Shown: piece after piece, positions 1-6,655 of the stretch
How positions within the stretch are numbered: position 1 is the first letter of the stretch
Layout of the letters: each line of letters starts with the position of its first letter
NCBI GenBank assembly: GCA_002479215.1
Contig: DLME01000159.1
Coordinates: 919 to 10,770 of the forward strand
DNA from: Syntrophaceae bacterium UBA7544
Lineage (GTDB): Bacteria; Desulfobacterota; Syntrophia; Syntrophales; Smithellaceae
Reading direction: 5' to 3'
DNA length: 9,852 nucleotides
Program-made: the position numbers and the translations under genes
The notes under the pieces: generated by a model
Seen by the model: the letters and a program-made list of their open reading frames with translations, nothing else
Told to the model about the DNA's origin: nothing
The model's database searches: none

Positions 1-2
1 GG

Positions 3-101
3 CAAGGAGGAGGCGACGAGGCGTATTATACATACAAAGATAGCGCTTTGATTTATAATTGGTATAATATTGTTGACACATTAGATCGCTTGCGTTTATA
101 G
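3..101 (+). CDS. C-terminal end of an unidentified protein (cut by window start)
   Basis: A reading frame is open from the left edge of the window to a TAG at 99-101 and gives about 32 residues. The end reads ...DEAYYTYKDSALIYNWYN and finishes DTLDRLRL. The mix of aromatic, acidic and leucine residues looks like a genuine protein tail with a helical end rather than random translation. I do not recognise the family, and the start lies outside the window. The stop is 25 bases before the thioesterase ATG on the same strand, so the two could share an operon. The first 35 bases also resemble 4598-4632, as described in the findings. The other two plus-strand frames close earlier, but with so few residues the call stays tentative. 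Confidence 0.4.
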   Translation, partial: QGGGDEAYYTYKDSALIYNWYNIVDTLDRLRL

Positions 102-102
102 C
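73..102 (+). promoter_or_regulatory. Candidate sigma70 promoter for the thioesterase gene
   Basis: A perfect -35 box TTGACA lies at 73-78. After an 18-base spacer comes TATAGC at 97-102, a 4/6 match to the -10 consensus. It overlaps the end of the upstream reading frame and would give a leader of roughly 20 bases containing the ribosome site GGGGAGGGGAAGG. The -10 is only moderate, so read-through from the upstream gene remains an alternative. Confidence 0.35.
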
Positions 103-126
103 AATGGTCACCGGGGAGGGGAAGGT

Positions 127-546
127 ATGGAACTCAAGGCTCATAGTATTTGCAGGCTCGTCAAGAACGAAGACCTGAATCACCACGGAACACTGTTTGC
201 GGGCAAAACGGCCATGTGGTTCGTGGAAGCGGGATTCATTGCCGCAGCAAGCCTTACACATCCTGAGAACATCGTATGCGTGAATATTCACGGTATGCTT
301 TTTAAAAAACCTGTTAAAAATGGCCAAATCATCCGTTTTGAAAGCAAGGTTGTTCTGACTGGGAAAACACGCCTTATTTCATACGTAAGAATCGTGGATA
401 ACAGCAGTAACGAGTTTTATCTTGACGGTTTTATCAGCTTCGTGCATGTGGATTTGAAAGGCAAGTCGCTGCCGCATGGAATCGAAATTAATCCTACAAC
501 CCCTGAAGATATTGCCCTGCAGGAAAAAGCAAAAAACTTGAAATAA
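127..546 (+). CDS. Hotdog-fold acyl-CoA thioesterase
   Basis: This is a 139-residue single-domain protein of the acyl-CoA thioester hydrolase family (YciA/ACOT-like), cytoplasmic, hydrolysing acyl-CoA to free acid and CoA. The signature is the N-terminal segment at residues 18-36, NHHGTLFAGKTAMWFVEAG. It matches the family pattern N-x-x-G-T-L-F-x-G-...-E/D-x-A, with Asn18 before the turn and Glu34 at the acidic position of the long hotdog helix. Length is typical of one hotdog domain, and no membrane segment is visible. The ATG at 127 follows a purine-rich GGGGAGGGGAAGG, which supports this start. It ends 30 bases from the convergent hydrolase gene. The acyl substrate cannot be told from sequence. 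No pathway partner is adjacent, so a housekeeping role in clearing acyl-CoA is only a guess. Confidence 0.85.
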   Translation: MELKAHSICRLVKNEDLNHHGTLFAGKTAMWFVEAGFIAAASLTHPENIVCVNIHGMLFKKPVKNGQIIRFESKVVLTGKTRLISYVRIVDNSSNEFYLDGFISFVHVDLKGKSLPHGIEINPTTPEDIALQEKAKNLK

Positions 547-576
547 AGAGTTTGTTTTCTGCTGATGCCCGAAGTA

Positions 577-1311
577 TTACTGCATTTTACGAATTCGCAC
601 TTCTATCCCTGTGGTATCTTTGAGCAGATCAGTCAGCTTTGCAGTGTCCGTATTTCCATAGTGGTAGGGGTAAAGAATCTTGGGACGGAAAGCCTTTGCC
701 GCATCAGCTACCATTTCCGGAGTCATCGTATAGGGAAGATTCATGGGTAAAAACGCAACATCGATCCCTTTTAAGCTTTTCATTTCCGGAGTGTTTTCCG
801 TATCTCCGGCAATATATACACGCTTGTCGCCAAAAGTGATTATATAGCCATTGCCGGTACCTTTGGGGTGGAAAGGATTGCCGGGAGATCGCATATTCAC
901 TAAATTATACGCAGGAACCGCTTCAATTCGCAGGCCTCCGATAGTCCGGATATCGCCATTTTTCATAATGATTACGTCAGATATTTGCCTGGCGACTGTT
1001 TCCGTGGCAACTATTTTTGTTTTAGCATTTTTAATCAGGTTGATTGCATTGAGATCAAAATGATCCGGATGTTCATGGGTTATGAGGATTAAATCGGCTT
1101 TGGGCATTTTTGTGTAATCGGCCATCTGCGACACGGGATCGACATGGATGACCTTCCCGTTTATGGACATCATTATGGTTCCATGGCCAACGAATGTTAA
1201 AACAAGGTCTCCTCTCGAAGTCTTTATTGTGTCGGATTCAAACTTTTGTTCCGCCGCAACCGCCATCGTCGCGCAGAGGAAAAATAAACTCATAAAAATT
1301 AATTTCCCCAT
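577..1311 (-). CDS. Exported metallo-beta-lactamase-fold hydrolase (UlaG/UPF0173-like)
   Basis: A 244-residue MBL-superfamily hydrolase. The zinc motif HEHPDH is at residues 79-84, within THEHPDHFD. It is preceded by GHGTIMMSINGKVIHVDP, followed by a second metal Asp in AGDT (Asp170) and a late His217 in YPYHYGNTD. The motif FHPKGTGNGY around 147-156 is typical of the UlaG/UPF0173 branch rather than of antibiotic beta-lactamases. I start at 1311, not at an upstream in-frame ATG at 1425. A strong ribosome site AGGAGGA sits 5 bases before 1311, and the longer form would overlap the preceding gene. With this start the protein opens with a signal peptide: Lys3, a hydrophobic run at 4-19, then AVAA before Glu21, implying a periplasmic enzyme. 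Cys13 is not in a convincing lipobox. It is the last of three minus-strand genes. Substrate unknown. Confidence 0.85.
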   Translation of the reverse strand: MGKLIFMSLFFLCATMAVAAEQKFESDTIKTSRGDLVLTFVGHGTIMMSINGKVIHVDPVSQMADYTKMPKADLILITHEHPDHFDLNAINLIKNAKTKIVATETVARQISDVIIMKNGDIRTIGGLRIEAVPAYNLVNMRSPGNPFHPKGTGNGYIITFGDKRVYIAGDTENTPEMKSLKGIDVAFLPMNLPYTMTPEMVADAAKAFRPKILYPYHYGNTDTAKLTDLLKDTTGIEVRIRKMQ

Positions 1312-1372
1312 AATTGTCCTCCTAATTTTTCGATTAATCAACACGACAGGAAATTTAAATAAATCTGCAAAC

Positions 1373-2035
1373 CTAATTGTTTTTTCCAATACGTGCCAAA
1401 CAGTCCATGTAGCGGACACAAACATCGTCCAAAGGTTCGATGCAGAGACACTTTAAATAAGATTTGATAAAACCTTTGAGAAAAGCCGCTGCGGGAAGCC
1501 GCTTAACTTTATCTTCCTCAATGCTGATTAAATAATCCATGCGTATTTTTGTTTCTCCGGCAATCTTTTCGATAGCCACACCCAGTTCATTTCTAATTGT
1601 CTTAAGATCAGCGCCGCTAATTTCCTGCTTGGATAAAATTTCATTAATGTGCTTATTTTGGGCGACTTTTTCCTTTAAAGTCGCTTTACTGTCTTTAAGC
1701 ACAGCTGCTTTACCCCACTGTCTGCTGGCGTCATAAATACCCGCTGATCTTTTAGACCCCGCTTTACCTCCTACATTGTCGATAATTCCTAACTGTATAA
1801 GTTCTTTATCGTAGTTTTTTCTTTCTTTCCCATTGATGAGAGTTAGGTAAGCTTTTTCCAAAAGGTTAAGTATTTCTTGTCTTTCTTCAAGAGAAAAAAA
1901 AGAGTAACTGACCAGAGAGTCTGCCCGATACATTTGTATCGCGGCATTATAGGCATGGCGAATTTCAAAAAATGCCGCATCAGGGGTAATATCCAAAATT
2001 TCATAATAATTCAGTTTGGCAAAATTTTTTTTCAT
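1373..2035 (-). CDS. J-like domain plus RodZ-type helix-turn-helix protein
   Basis: A 220-residue protein. Residues 8-79 resemble a DnaJ J-domain, with LNYYEILDITPDA at the start and a final helix ending in RKNYDKEL. The HPD motif needed to stimulate Hsp70 is missing; the equivalent loop reads YRADSL near 36-41. A polar linker follows, then a helix-turn-helix region at about 140-200. Its PAAAFLKGFIKSYLKCL stretch closely resembles the HTH_25 domain of RodZ. Unlike RodZ, no transmembrane segment follows, so the protein looks cytoplasmic. The start at 2035 has GAGGT five to six bases upstream. It lies 52 bases downstream of the ParA/MinD-like gene, so the two are probably co-transcribed and may act together. 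In this domain type the HTH can bind protein rather than DNA. A regulatory or scaffolding role is inference. Confidence 0.85.
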   Translation of the reverse strand: MKKNFAKLNYYEILDITPDAAFFEIRHAYNAAIQMYRADSLVSYSFFSLEERQEILNLLEKAYLTLINGKERKNYDKELIQLGIIDNVGGKAGSKRSAGIYDASRQWGKAAVLKDSKATLKEKVAQNKHINEILSKQEISGADLKTIRNELGVAIEKIAGETKIRMDYLISIEEDKVKRLPAAAFLKGFIKSYLKCLCIEPLDDVCVRYMDCLARIGKNN

Positions 2036-2087
2036 AAAAAGACCTCAAGCGTAATATTCTTATAAAAACTTTATAAAATTGATGCCT

Positions 2088-3014
2088 TTAAGAATAACGT
2101 ATCAACAATTGTTCACTTGTAGAATTAACAATTCGTTTACTTAGCTCTCGCAGGTCATAAGCCGTACGAGTGTACGGATATCGATCCAAAAACGATACCC
2201 GCTGGCAAACAGCATCGTGAACGCGGTCATCGAAAGCAATGTTACCGGCAAAATCAACCTGGAACCCAAGATGTTTTTCAATAATTTTGCATATTTGCGC
2301 GCCCAGAGCGATATTATCCTTGCTACGCAACTGGTTGAGAACAAGCTTGAATCTAAAAGAGTTGAAATCATTTTCCAGCTGCAAACTCTTTTCCGGGTGC
2401 GCTCTTTTAACCGCCTGCATGATACAATCCGGCTTATTAAATGATCCTTCGCCAAACTCTTGAACAACTTCTTCTTCCAGAGTCTTAAAATCAGCCGCAT
2501 TAAAATACTGGCGAATCCGCCGGAAATAAATGGAACGAATCAGCCGGTAAACGTTTTCAATAGAAGTTGGTTCCGGCGTTGTAATAAATATACTGTTTTG
2601 TGAAATCAGAAAAAAATCAAGGATATTAAAAGAAGTGCCGGCGCCCAGATCCAGCAAAATCCACTCGTAATTCAATTTGGATATGGCTTTGAGGGTTTTC
2701 ACTTTTTGTTCGTACGGAAGATTAGCGATATCCAGACTATCGTGAGCACCGCTGATTAAATAAAGATTAGGCACCGGGGTTTCCAAAACGGTGTTTTCTA
2801 AAAGGGGTATTTTCTTGTGGATGAAATCAGAGAGGCACTTTACCGGATAAGGCACATCCACCAGGGTGTGCAGATTGGCCGCGCCTAGGTCGAGGTCAAT
2901 CAAGAGAGTTTTTTTCCCCAATCCCGCTAAAACGCGGCCTAAGGAACTAGCGAGAAAACTCTTTCCCGATCCGCCTTTACCTCCTCCAATTGGCCAGATA
3001 TGCACCATAAGCAT
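2088..3014 (-). CDS. MinD/ParA-family ATPase (FlhG/FleN-like)
   Basis: A 308-residue P-loop ATPase of the deviant Walker A (MinD/ParA) class. The motif KGGSGKS is at residues 13-19 with the signature lysine Lys13. The switch I/A' segment LLIDLDLGAANLHT is near 37-50, and Walker B is WILLDLGAG with Asp122. The segment FITTPEPTSIENVYRL and the overall length fit FlhG/FleN-like MinD relatives, which position cell structures. No flagellar gene is nearby and no MinC or MinE is present, so a cell-division Min role is not supported. The first ATG is at 3014, but GGCGG abuts it and is better spaced for the second ATG at 3008, which may be the real start. It is the first gene of the minus-strand set. 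The neighbouring J-like/HTH protein is the likely partner. Confidence 0.94.
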   Translation of the reverse strand: MLMVHIWPIGGGKGGSGKSFLASSLGRVLAGLGKKTLLIDLDLGAANLHTLVDVPYPVKCLSDFIHKKIPLLENTVLETPVPNLYLISGAHDSLDIANLPYEQKVKTLKAISKLNYEWILLDLGAGTSFNILDFFLISQNSIFITTPEPTSIENVYRLIRSIYFRRIRQYFNAADFKTLEEEVVQEFGEGSFNKPDCIMQAVKRAHPEKSLQLENDFNSFRFKLVLNQLRSKDNIALGAQICKIIEKHLGFQVDFAGNIAFDDRVHDAVCQRVSFLDRYPYTRTAYDLRELSKRIVNSTSEQLLIRYS

Positions 3015-3041
3015 CCGCCGTTTAATTTTTTTAACTTTAAA

Positions 3042-3070
3042 AATATATATGATAAATTAGCAATATTCAA
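3042..3070 (-). promoter_or_regulatory. Candidate promoter for the minus-strand ATPase gene set
   Basis: Read on the minus strand, TTGAAT (3070-3065) is followed after exactly 17 bases by TATATT (3047-3042). These match the sigma70 boxes at 4/6 and 5/6. The predicted transcript start is about 20 bases before the ATPase ATG. It sits opposite the plus-strand promoter in the same 162-base divergent region. Confidence 0.45.
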
Positions 3071-3147
3071 GCATTAAGTTGATTTTTTACTGAATTTTTT
3101 CCCGGCTGACAACTTTCTTGACTTCTGAGTATTTTGCTCATAAAAAA

Positions 3148-3156
3148 TGATATAAT
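3148..3156 (+). promoter_or_regulatory. Candidate extended -10 promoter for the SpoIID-like gene
   Basis: TGATATAAT is a perfect TATAAT preceded by the TGn extended -10 motif. There is no good -35 at 16-18 bases; a TTGACT at 3118-3123 is too far away at 27 bases. The predicted start near 3163 would leave a leader of only about 14 bases before the ATG at 3177. The region 3015-3176 otherwise holds no gene. Confidence 0.45.
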
Positions 3157-3176
3157 CTCTTTAAGAACGGCTTTAA

Positions 3177-4508
3177 ATGTCTATGATCAATAGCGAACCC
3201 AAAATAAAAGTTGCCTTACTGCAAAGTTATAAAGAAGCTCAAATAAATTTAAACGGCCGATTTCGCCTGCCCGATGGCCGTAAAATTACAGGTCATTTAA
3301 GAATTCGGGCCGAACAAGAGCAAATTGTCCTTATTCAATCTTCAGGCGTGCAAATCACCGGACAAAAGGAAATCTTGCTTTCGGCTCAAGATGGAGCAAC
3401 ATTTACAGTATTTCACGTACAAATTGGCATTGACTTTCACTGGCAAAGGAGCCAGGAGCAATCGTTTCGTGGCGATCTGTTCTTGTCTGCCAATTCGGCT
3501 TCTTTATTTGATCTTATTAATGAAATTCCCCTGGAGGATTATATAGAAAGCGTAATTTCTTCGGAAATGTCCGCTCAGGCTCCATTGGAATTTTTAAAGG
3601 CGCAGGCAACTGTCGCCCGCAGCTGGCTTGTCGCCATGCTGGAAAGAAAACAAAAACACGATAGTAATTCCAATTTCGAAAAAACAAGTGATATTCAAAT
3701 AATCAGCTGGCATGACATTAACGATCATCAATATTTTGACGTCTGTGCCGATGATCATTGTCAGCGTTATCAGGGCATAACTAAAATAACCTCCGCAGAT
3801 GTCGGTGAGGCAGTCCGGACGACACAAGGACTATTCTTAGTTTACAAAAATAATATCTGCGATGCCCGCTACCACAAAGCCTGTGGCGGCCAAACGGAAA
3901 TATTTTCCACCGCATGGGAGGATAAATCCATTCCTTATCTGCAAAGCGTAACCGATCATGCAGATACTCACGCACCAATTGTATCGGAAAAAGATGCCCA
4001 ACATTGGCTGAGCACGAAACCACCAGCTTACTGCAACACCGCAGATAACAAAATATTAAACCAAATACTGCCGTTGTTTGATCAGGAAACTCTTGATTTT
4101 TACCGTTGGCAAGTCATATATAAAAGGCAGGATTTGGAAGAAATTATCCGCAGAAAATCGGGTATTGACGTAGGCGAGCTGAAAAATCTAATCCCGATAG
4201 AGCGCGGTCCTTCCGGCAGGATTAGTAAACTAAAGATCGAAGGCTCCCAGCGGGCTATATTGGTTGGAAAAGAACTGGAAATTCGCCGCTGGCTTTCGGA
4301 AAGCCATCTTTTAAGCAGTGCCTTTATTGTTTCGGCGGAAAGCGTAGCGAGCGGAAAAGTCAACCGGTTTATTTTATCCGGTGGCGGCTGGGGACACGGC
4401 GTGGGCCTGTGTCAAATTGGCGCGGCAGTTATGGCAGCTAAAGGATTTAAAGCACCGGAAATTTTAGCTCATTACTTTACCGGCGCCGTTTTGAAAAAAC
4501 TCTATTGA
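3177..4508 (+). CDS. SpoIID/LytB-family peptidoglycan lytic enzyme
   Basis: A 443-residue SpoIID/LytB-domain protein. In characterised members this domain is a lytic transglycosylase that cuts glycan strands lacking stem peptides. Family motifs are the segment IPLEDYIESVISSEMSAQAP, with the expected catalytic Glu at residue 130, then LKAQATVARSW. The central YHKACGGQTE...W block and C-terminal GGGWGHGVGLCQIGA (402-416) with EILAHYFTGA are also present. The first 100 or so residues form a family-type beta-rich lead-in. No signal peptide is visible: the N-terminus is polar, and an in-frame TAA directly precedes the ATG, so no longer start exists. A second ATG lies at 3183. The ribosome site is weak. 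It leads the plus-strand peptidoglycan recycling genes, with the permease 53 bases downstream. It may generate glycan fragments for recycling, although its route to the wall is unclear. Confidence 0.92.
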   Translation: MSMINSEPKIKVALLQSYKEAQINLNGRFRLPDGRKITGHLRIRAEQEQIVLIQSSGVQITGQKEILLSAQDGATFTVFHVQIGIDFHWQRSQEQSFRGDLFLSANSASLFDLINEIPLEDYIESVISSEMSAQAPLEFLKAQATVARSWLVAMLERKQKHDSNSNFEKTSDIQIISWHDINDHQYFDVCADDHCQRYQGITKITSADVGEAVRTTQGLFLVYKNNICDARYHKACGGQTEIFSTAWEDKSIPYLQSVTDHADTHAPIVSEKDAQHWLSTKPPAYCNTADNKILNQILPLFDQETLDFYRWQVIYKRQDLEEIIRRKSGIDVGELKNLIPIERGPSGRISKLKIEGSQRAILVGKELEIRRWLSESHLLSSAFIVSAESVASGKVNRFILSGGGWGHGVGLCQIGAAVMAAKGFKAPEILAHYFTGAVLKKLY

Positions 4509-4561
4509 CGCGTCTGATCAACGAAAAATTAAAAAAAGGGGAAAAGGAATAATCTTAGACT

Positions 4562-5956
4562 ATGACCGATTCGCAGTCAAAAGCATACCGCGACGGCGAG
4601 GAAGAGGCGACGCAGGCGTATAACACTATACGTCGAGGAGCCGATGACAAAGCCAACAAAGGTAGGCGAATGAATGCGAATCGGAATCCCTGGCTCTGGG
4701 TTCCGTCTATCTATCTGGCGGAAGGAATCCCCTATATCATTGCGATGACCGTCAGCGTCATTTTATACAAAAGACTGGGGCTCTCCAACACCGATATCGC
4801 TCTTTATACAAGCTGGTTTTATCTTCCCTGGGTGATCAAGCCCTTTTGGAGTCCTTTCATTGATTTTTTTCGCACTAAGCGTTTCTGGATTTTGGTTATG
4901 CAGTTGGCTATCGGCGGCTCACTGGCTTGCGTTGCCCTGACTATTCCCGCTGATAACTTCATCCGCTACACTTTAGCCATGTTCTGGATTATGGCTTTTA
5001 GTTCCGCCACTCATGATATTGCTGCGGATGGTTTCTATATGCTGGGGCTCGATACGCCGCAGCAGGCCGCCTTTATCGGTGTGCGCACCGTTTTTTATCG
5101 AGTCGCCACAATTGCCGCCAAGGGCGGCCTGGTCATTATGGCCGGGATAATGGAAAATTACGGCTATCCGGTAACAAAAGCATGGTCGCTTACCTTTATC
5201 GCTGTGGCGGCATTTTTTTTGGCTCTGTTTATTTATCATTTTTTTGTCCTGCCTTATCCTGCCGCCGATGGGAAAGCGCCGCGCGACAAAACCAAAAACT
5301 TTCTTGCGGAATATTTCCGCATCCTGACCTTATTTTTCCGGCGCAAAGACATTCTTATCATCATCTGCTTCTTCTTATTTTACCGTTTTGCCGAGGCTCA
5401 ACTGGTTAAGATGGTCGCACCTTTTTTACTTGATGCCCGTGTAAAAGGCGGATTGGGTTTAACCACAGCGGAGGTCGGCATCATCTACGGCACGGTTGGT
5501 GTGGTGGCGCTCATGCTGGGCGGGCTTTTAGGCGGATATGTCGTGTATAAAAAAGGCCTTAAATTTTGGCTGTGGATTATGGTATTTGCCATGCACCTGC
5601 CGGATTTGATTTTTATCTATCTTTCACACGCCCTGCCGGAAAGCTTGTTATTGGTCAGCTCTGCAGTAGCTGTGGAACAATTCGGTTATGGTTTTGGTTT
5701 TACGGCTTACACTATGTATATGATCATGGTTTCTCAGGGAGAATACAAAACGGTGTTTTACGCAATCGGCACTGGTATCATGGCTCTGGGCATGATGCTG
5801 CCGGCAATGGCCAGCGGCTGGATTCAGGAAATGCTGGGCTACAGGAATTTCTTTATCTGGATTACGATAACGACTATTCCCGGTTTTATTGTGGCGGCGC
5901 TGGTGAAAATCGATCCGGACTATGGAAAGGAACATGGGAAAGAATCAAGGCACTAG
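4562..5956 (+). CDS. AmpG-like muropeptide permease (MFS)
   Basis: A 464-residue inner-membrane transporter of the major facilitator superfamily with about 12 hydrophobic segments starting near residue 45. It resembles AmpG, which imports GlcNAc-anhydroMurNAc and its peptides from the periplasm. Supporting motifs are SIYLAEGIPY in helix 1, FYLPWVIKPFWSPFID in helix 2, matching the family's K-x-x-W-x-P-x-x-D, and SATHDIAADGF in helix 4, matching the family's ATQDI..D. The first 36 residues are polar and unlike the family. The ATG at 4670 has AAAGGTAGG close upstream and would give MNANRNPWLWVPS, the usual beginning, while the ATG at 4562 has AAAAGGA about 12 bases away. I give the longer form but 4670 may be right. 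Neighbours SpoIID, murU and amgK support a wall-sugar substrate; the exact substrate is inference. Confidence 0.88.
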   Translation: MTDSQSKAYRDGEEEATQAYNTIRRGADDKANKGRRMNANRNPWLWVPSIYLAEGIPYIIAMTVSVILYKRLGLSNTDIALYTSWFYLPWVIKPFWSPFIDFFRTKRFWILVMQLAIGGSLACVALTIPADNFIRYTLAMFWIMAFSSATHDIAADGFYMLGLDTPQQAAFIGVRTVFYRVATIAAKGGLVIMAGIMENYGYPVTKAWSLTFIAVAAFFLALFIYHFFVLPYPAADGKAPRDKTKNFLAEYFRILTLFFRRKDILIIICFFLFYRFAEAQLVKMVAPFLLDARVKGGLGLTTAEVGIIYGTVGVVALMLGGLLGGYVVYKKGLKFWLWIMVFAMHLPDLIFIYLSHALPESLLLVSSAVAVEQFGYGFGFTAYTMYMIMVSQGEYKTVFYAIGTGIMALGMMLPAMASGWIQEMLGYRNFFIWITITTIPGFIVAALVKIDPDYGKEHGKESRH

Positions 5957-6005
5957 CCCGACGGTTTAACCGGCGCATGACAGGTTCAAGGATAAATGCA
6001 AAAGG

Positions 6006-6069
6006 TATCGTTGCCCCAAAATCCTTTTCGCCACCTGAAAGCGTTTTGGATATCTTTGGGGCAACAATA
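6006..6069. repeat. Long imperfect inverted repeat after the permease gene
   Basis: Arms at 6006-6020 and 6055-6069 pair over 15 bases with one mismatch (a G-U in RNA). The core GTTGCCCCAAA is exactly complementary to TTTGGGGCAAC. Inside, ATCC (6021-6024) can pair with GGAT (6048-6051), leaving a 3-base bulge, and CGC can pair with GCG around a 9-base loop. There is no T-run after either arm, so it is not a standard Rho-independent terminator. It lies between the permease stop and the promoter of the AT-rich insert. It may be a transcript boundary, an mRNA-stabilising hairpin or a mobile-element relic. Confidence 0.7.
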
Positions 6070-6075
6070 AATATC

Positions 6076-6104
6076 TTGACAATTGACGTCAATTGATGTA
6101 TATT
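6076..6104 (+). promoter_or_regulatory. Strong sigma70 promoter for the AT-rich two-gene segment
   Basis: A perfect TTGACA at 6076-6081 is followed by a 17-base spacer and then TATATT (5/6) at 6099-6104. This is the best promoter match in the window. Transcription would start near 6111 and read the unknown gene at 6133 and the lipoprotein gene, and could continue into murU and amgK. Confidence 0.6.
6080..6095. promoter_or_regulatory. Perfect 16-bp palindrome in the promoter spacer (likely operator)
   Basis: CAATTGACGTCAATTG is exactly self-complementary over 16 bases and lies between the -35 and -10 boxes, overlapping the last two -35 bases. A dimeric repressor bound here would block RNA polymerase. 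A looser pair, TCAAT at 6089-6093 and ATTGA at 6102-6106, extends into the -10. No regulator gene is adjacent, so the binding protein is unknown. Confidence 0.5.
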
Positions 6105-6132
6105 GATACTAAAATAATAAGGGAGTTTTTTT

Positions 6133-6639
6133 ATGCTTAAAATGTCTATTAAAATAGACAATCAATCGACGTATGGAATAGACCTTAAAGAAGAATACAG
6201 TCCAAATGAATTTATTGATGTATTCGAGAAACACATCATGAAAGTAAAAAAACTGTCAGACACCTCTTCTTCATCGTTAAATAATAAAAATATATTACGC
6301 TTTGAAACAAACAATCTTTTTGATGCTCTTGATGCAAAAATTCAAAAAATGCCTGGTTTATTACGTAAAGATCATAAGACTATGAGATCGTATCAATTCG
6401 AAATAAATATGAAAGGTGGACAGGGTTTCATATGGTTGGCACCACGAAATAAGTCTTTATGGATCTACTTCAAAAAAGTAAACTTTAGCGCTTTTGATAA
6501 AGATAAAAAAATAATTGATGATGGCAGCACCTGGGGTCAATATCCATTGATGAAAGTTCATGATCAGAAAGACTTAAAATACGCATACGAATTAGCAGAA
6601 GCCACTTACAAATATCATCAATTACATTCATCAAAATAA
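6133..6639 (+). CDS. Unknown protein, possibly with a DUF5655-like C-terminal domain
   Basis: A 168-residue protein I do not firmly recognise. It has no signal peptide or membrane segment and is lysine-rich. The N-terminal third is polar with a serine/asparagine stretch near 45-52. From about residue 90 it reads as beta strands (YQFEINMKGGQGFIWLAP, LWIYFKKVNF) followed by a Gly-Trp-Gly turn and a closing helix DQKDLKYAYELAEATYKY. That order resembles the small DUF5655-type domain, but I hold this loosely. The start has GGGAG seven bases upstream and a strong promoter 30 bases before it. Two 60-base samples inside the gene (6181-6240 and 6301-6360) are 32% and 28% GC, against 58% at 7201-7260 in murU, which suggests acquisition from elsewhere. 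It sits 16 bases before the lipoprotein gene, so the two are probably one transcript. No function can be assigned. Confidence 0.8.
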   Translation: MLKMSIKIDNQSTYGIDLKEEYSPNEFIDVFEKHIMKVKKLSDTSSSSLNNKNILRFETNNLFDALDAKIQKMPGLLRKDHKTMRSYQFEINMKGGQGFIWLAPRNKSLWIYFKKVNFSAFDKDKKIIDDGSTWGQYPLMKVHDQKDLKYAYELAEATYKYHQLHSSK

Positions 6640-6655
6640 GGGAAAGGAGATCAAG

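Noticed and set aside
532..560. Terminator hairpin between the convergent thioesterase and hydrolase genes
   Set aside because: Only AAACT/AGTTT pair, with an AT-only 5-bp stem and a loop of 10 bases, too weak to call.
577..1311. Antibiotic-hydrolysing metallo-beta-lactamase
   Set aside because: HEHPDH with the FHPKG motif and the spacing of later ligands fits the UlaG/UPF0173 branch rather than class B beta-lactamases.
2141..2500. Second minus-strand frame inside the ATPase gene
   Set aside because: Out-of-phase shadow of the ATPase coding sequence with no recognisable motif.
2088..3014. Cell-division MinD of a Min system
   Set aside because: No minC or minE is adjacent, and the sequence looks closer to FlhG/FleN-type ATPases.
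4505..4552. 15-residue TTG-start frame overlapping the SpoIID stop
   Set aside because: Too short, with no ribosome site of its own; the tract is better explained as the spacer and ribosome site of the permease gene.
6006..6069. Integron attC site or Rho-independent terminator
   Set aside because: The arm ends do not give the attC core RYYYAAC/GTTRRRY pair, no integrase is present, and no T-run follows the stem on either strand.
5566..6096. Long open frame of 176 residues overlapping the permease 3' end
   Set aside because: It lies in a different phase of a strongly supported membrane protein gene, has biased Trp/His/Gly content and no ribosome site.
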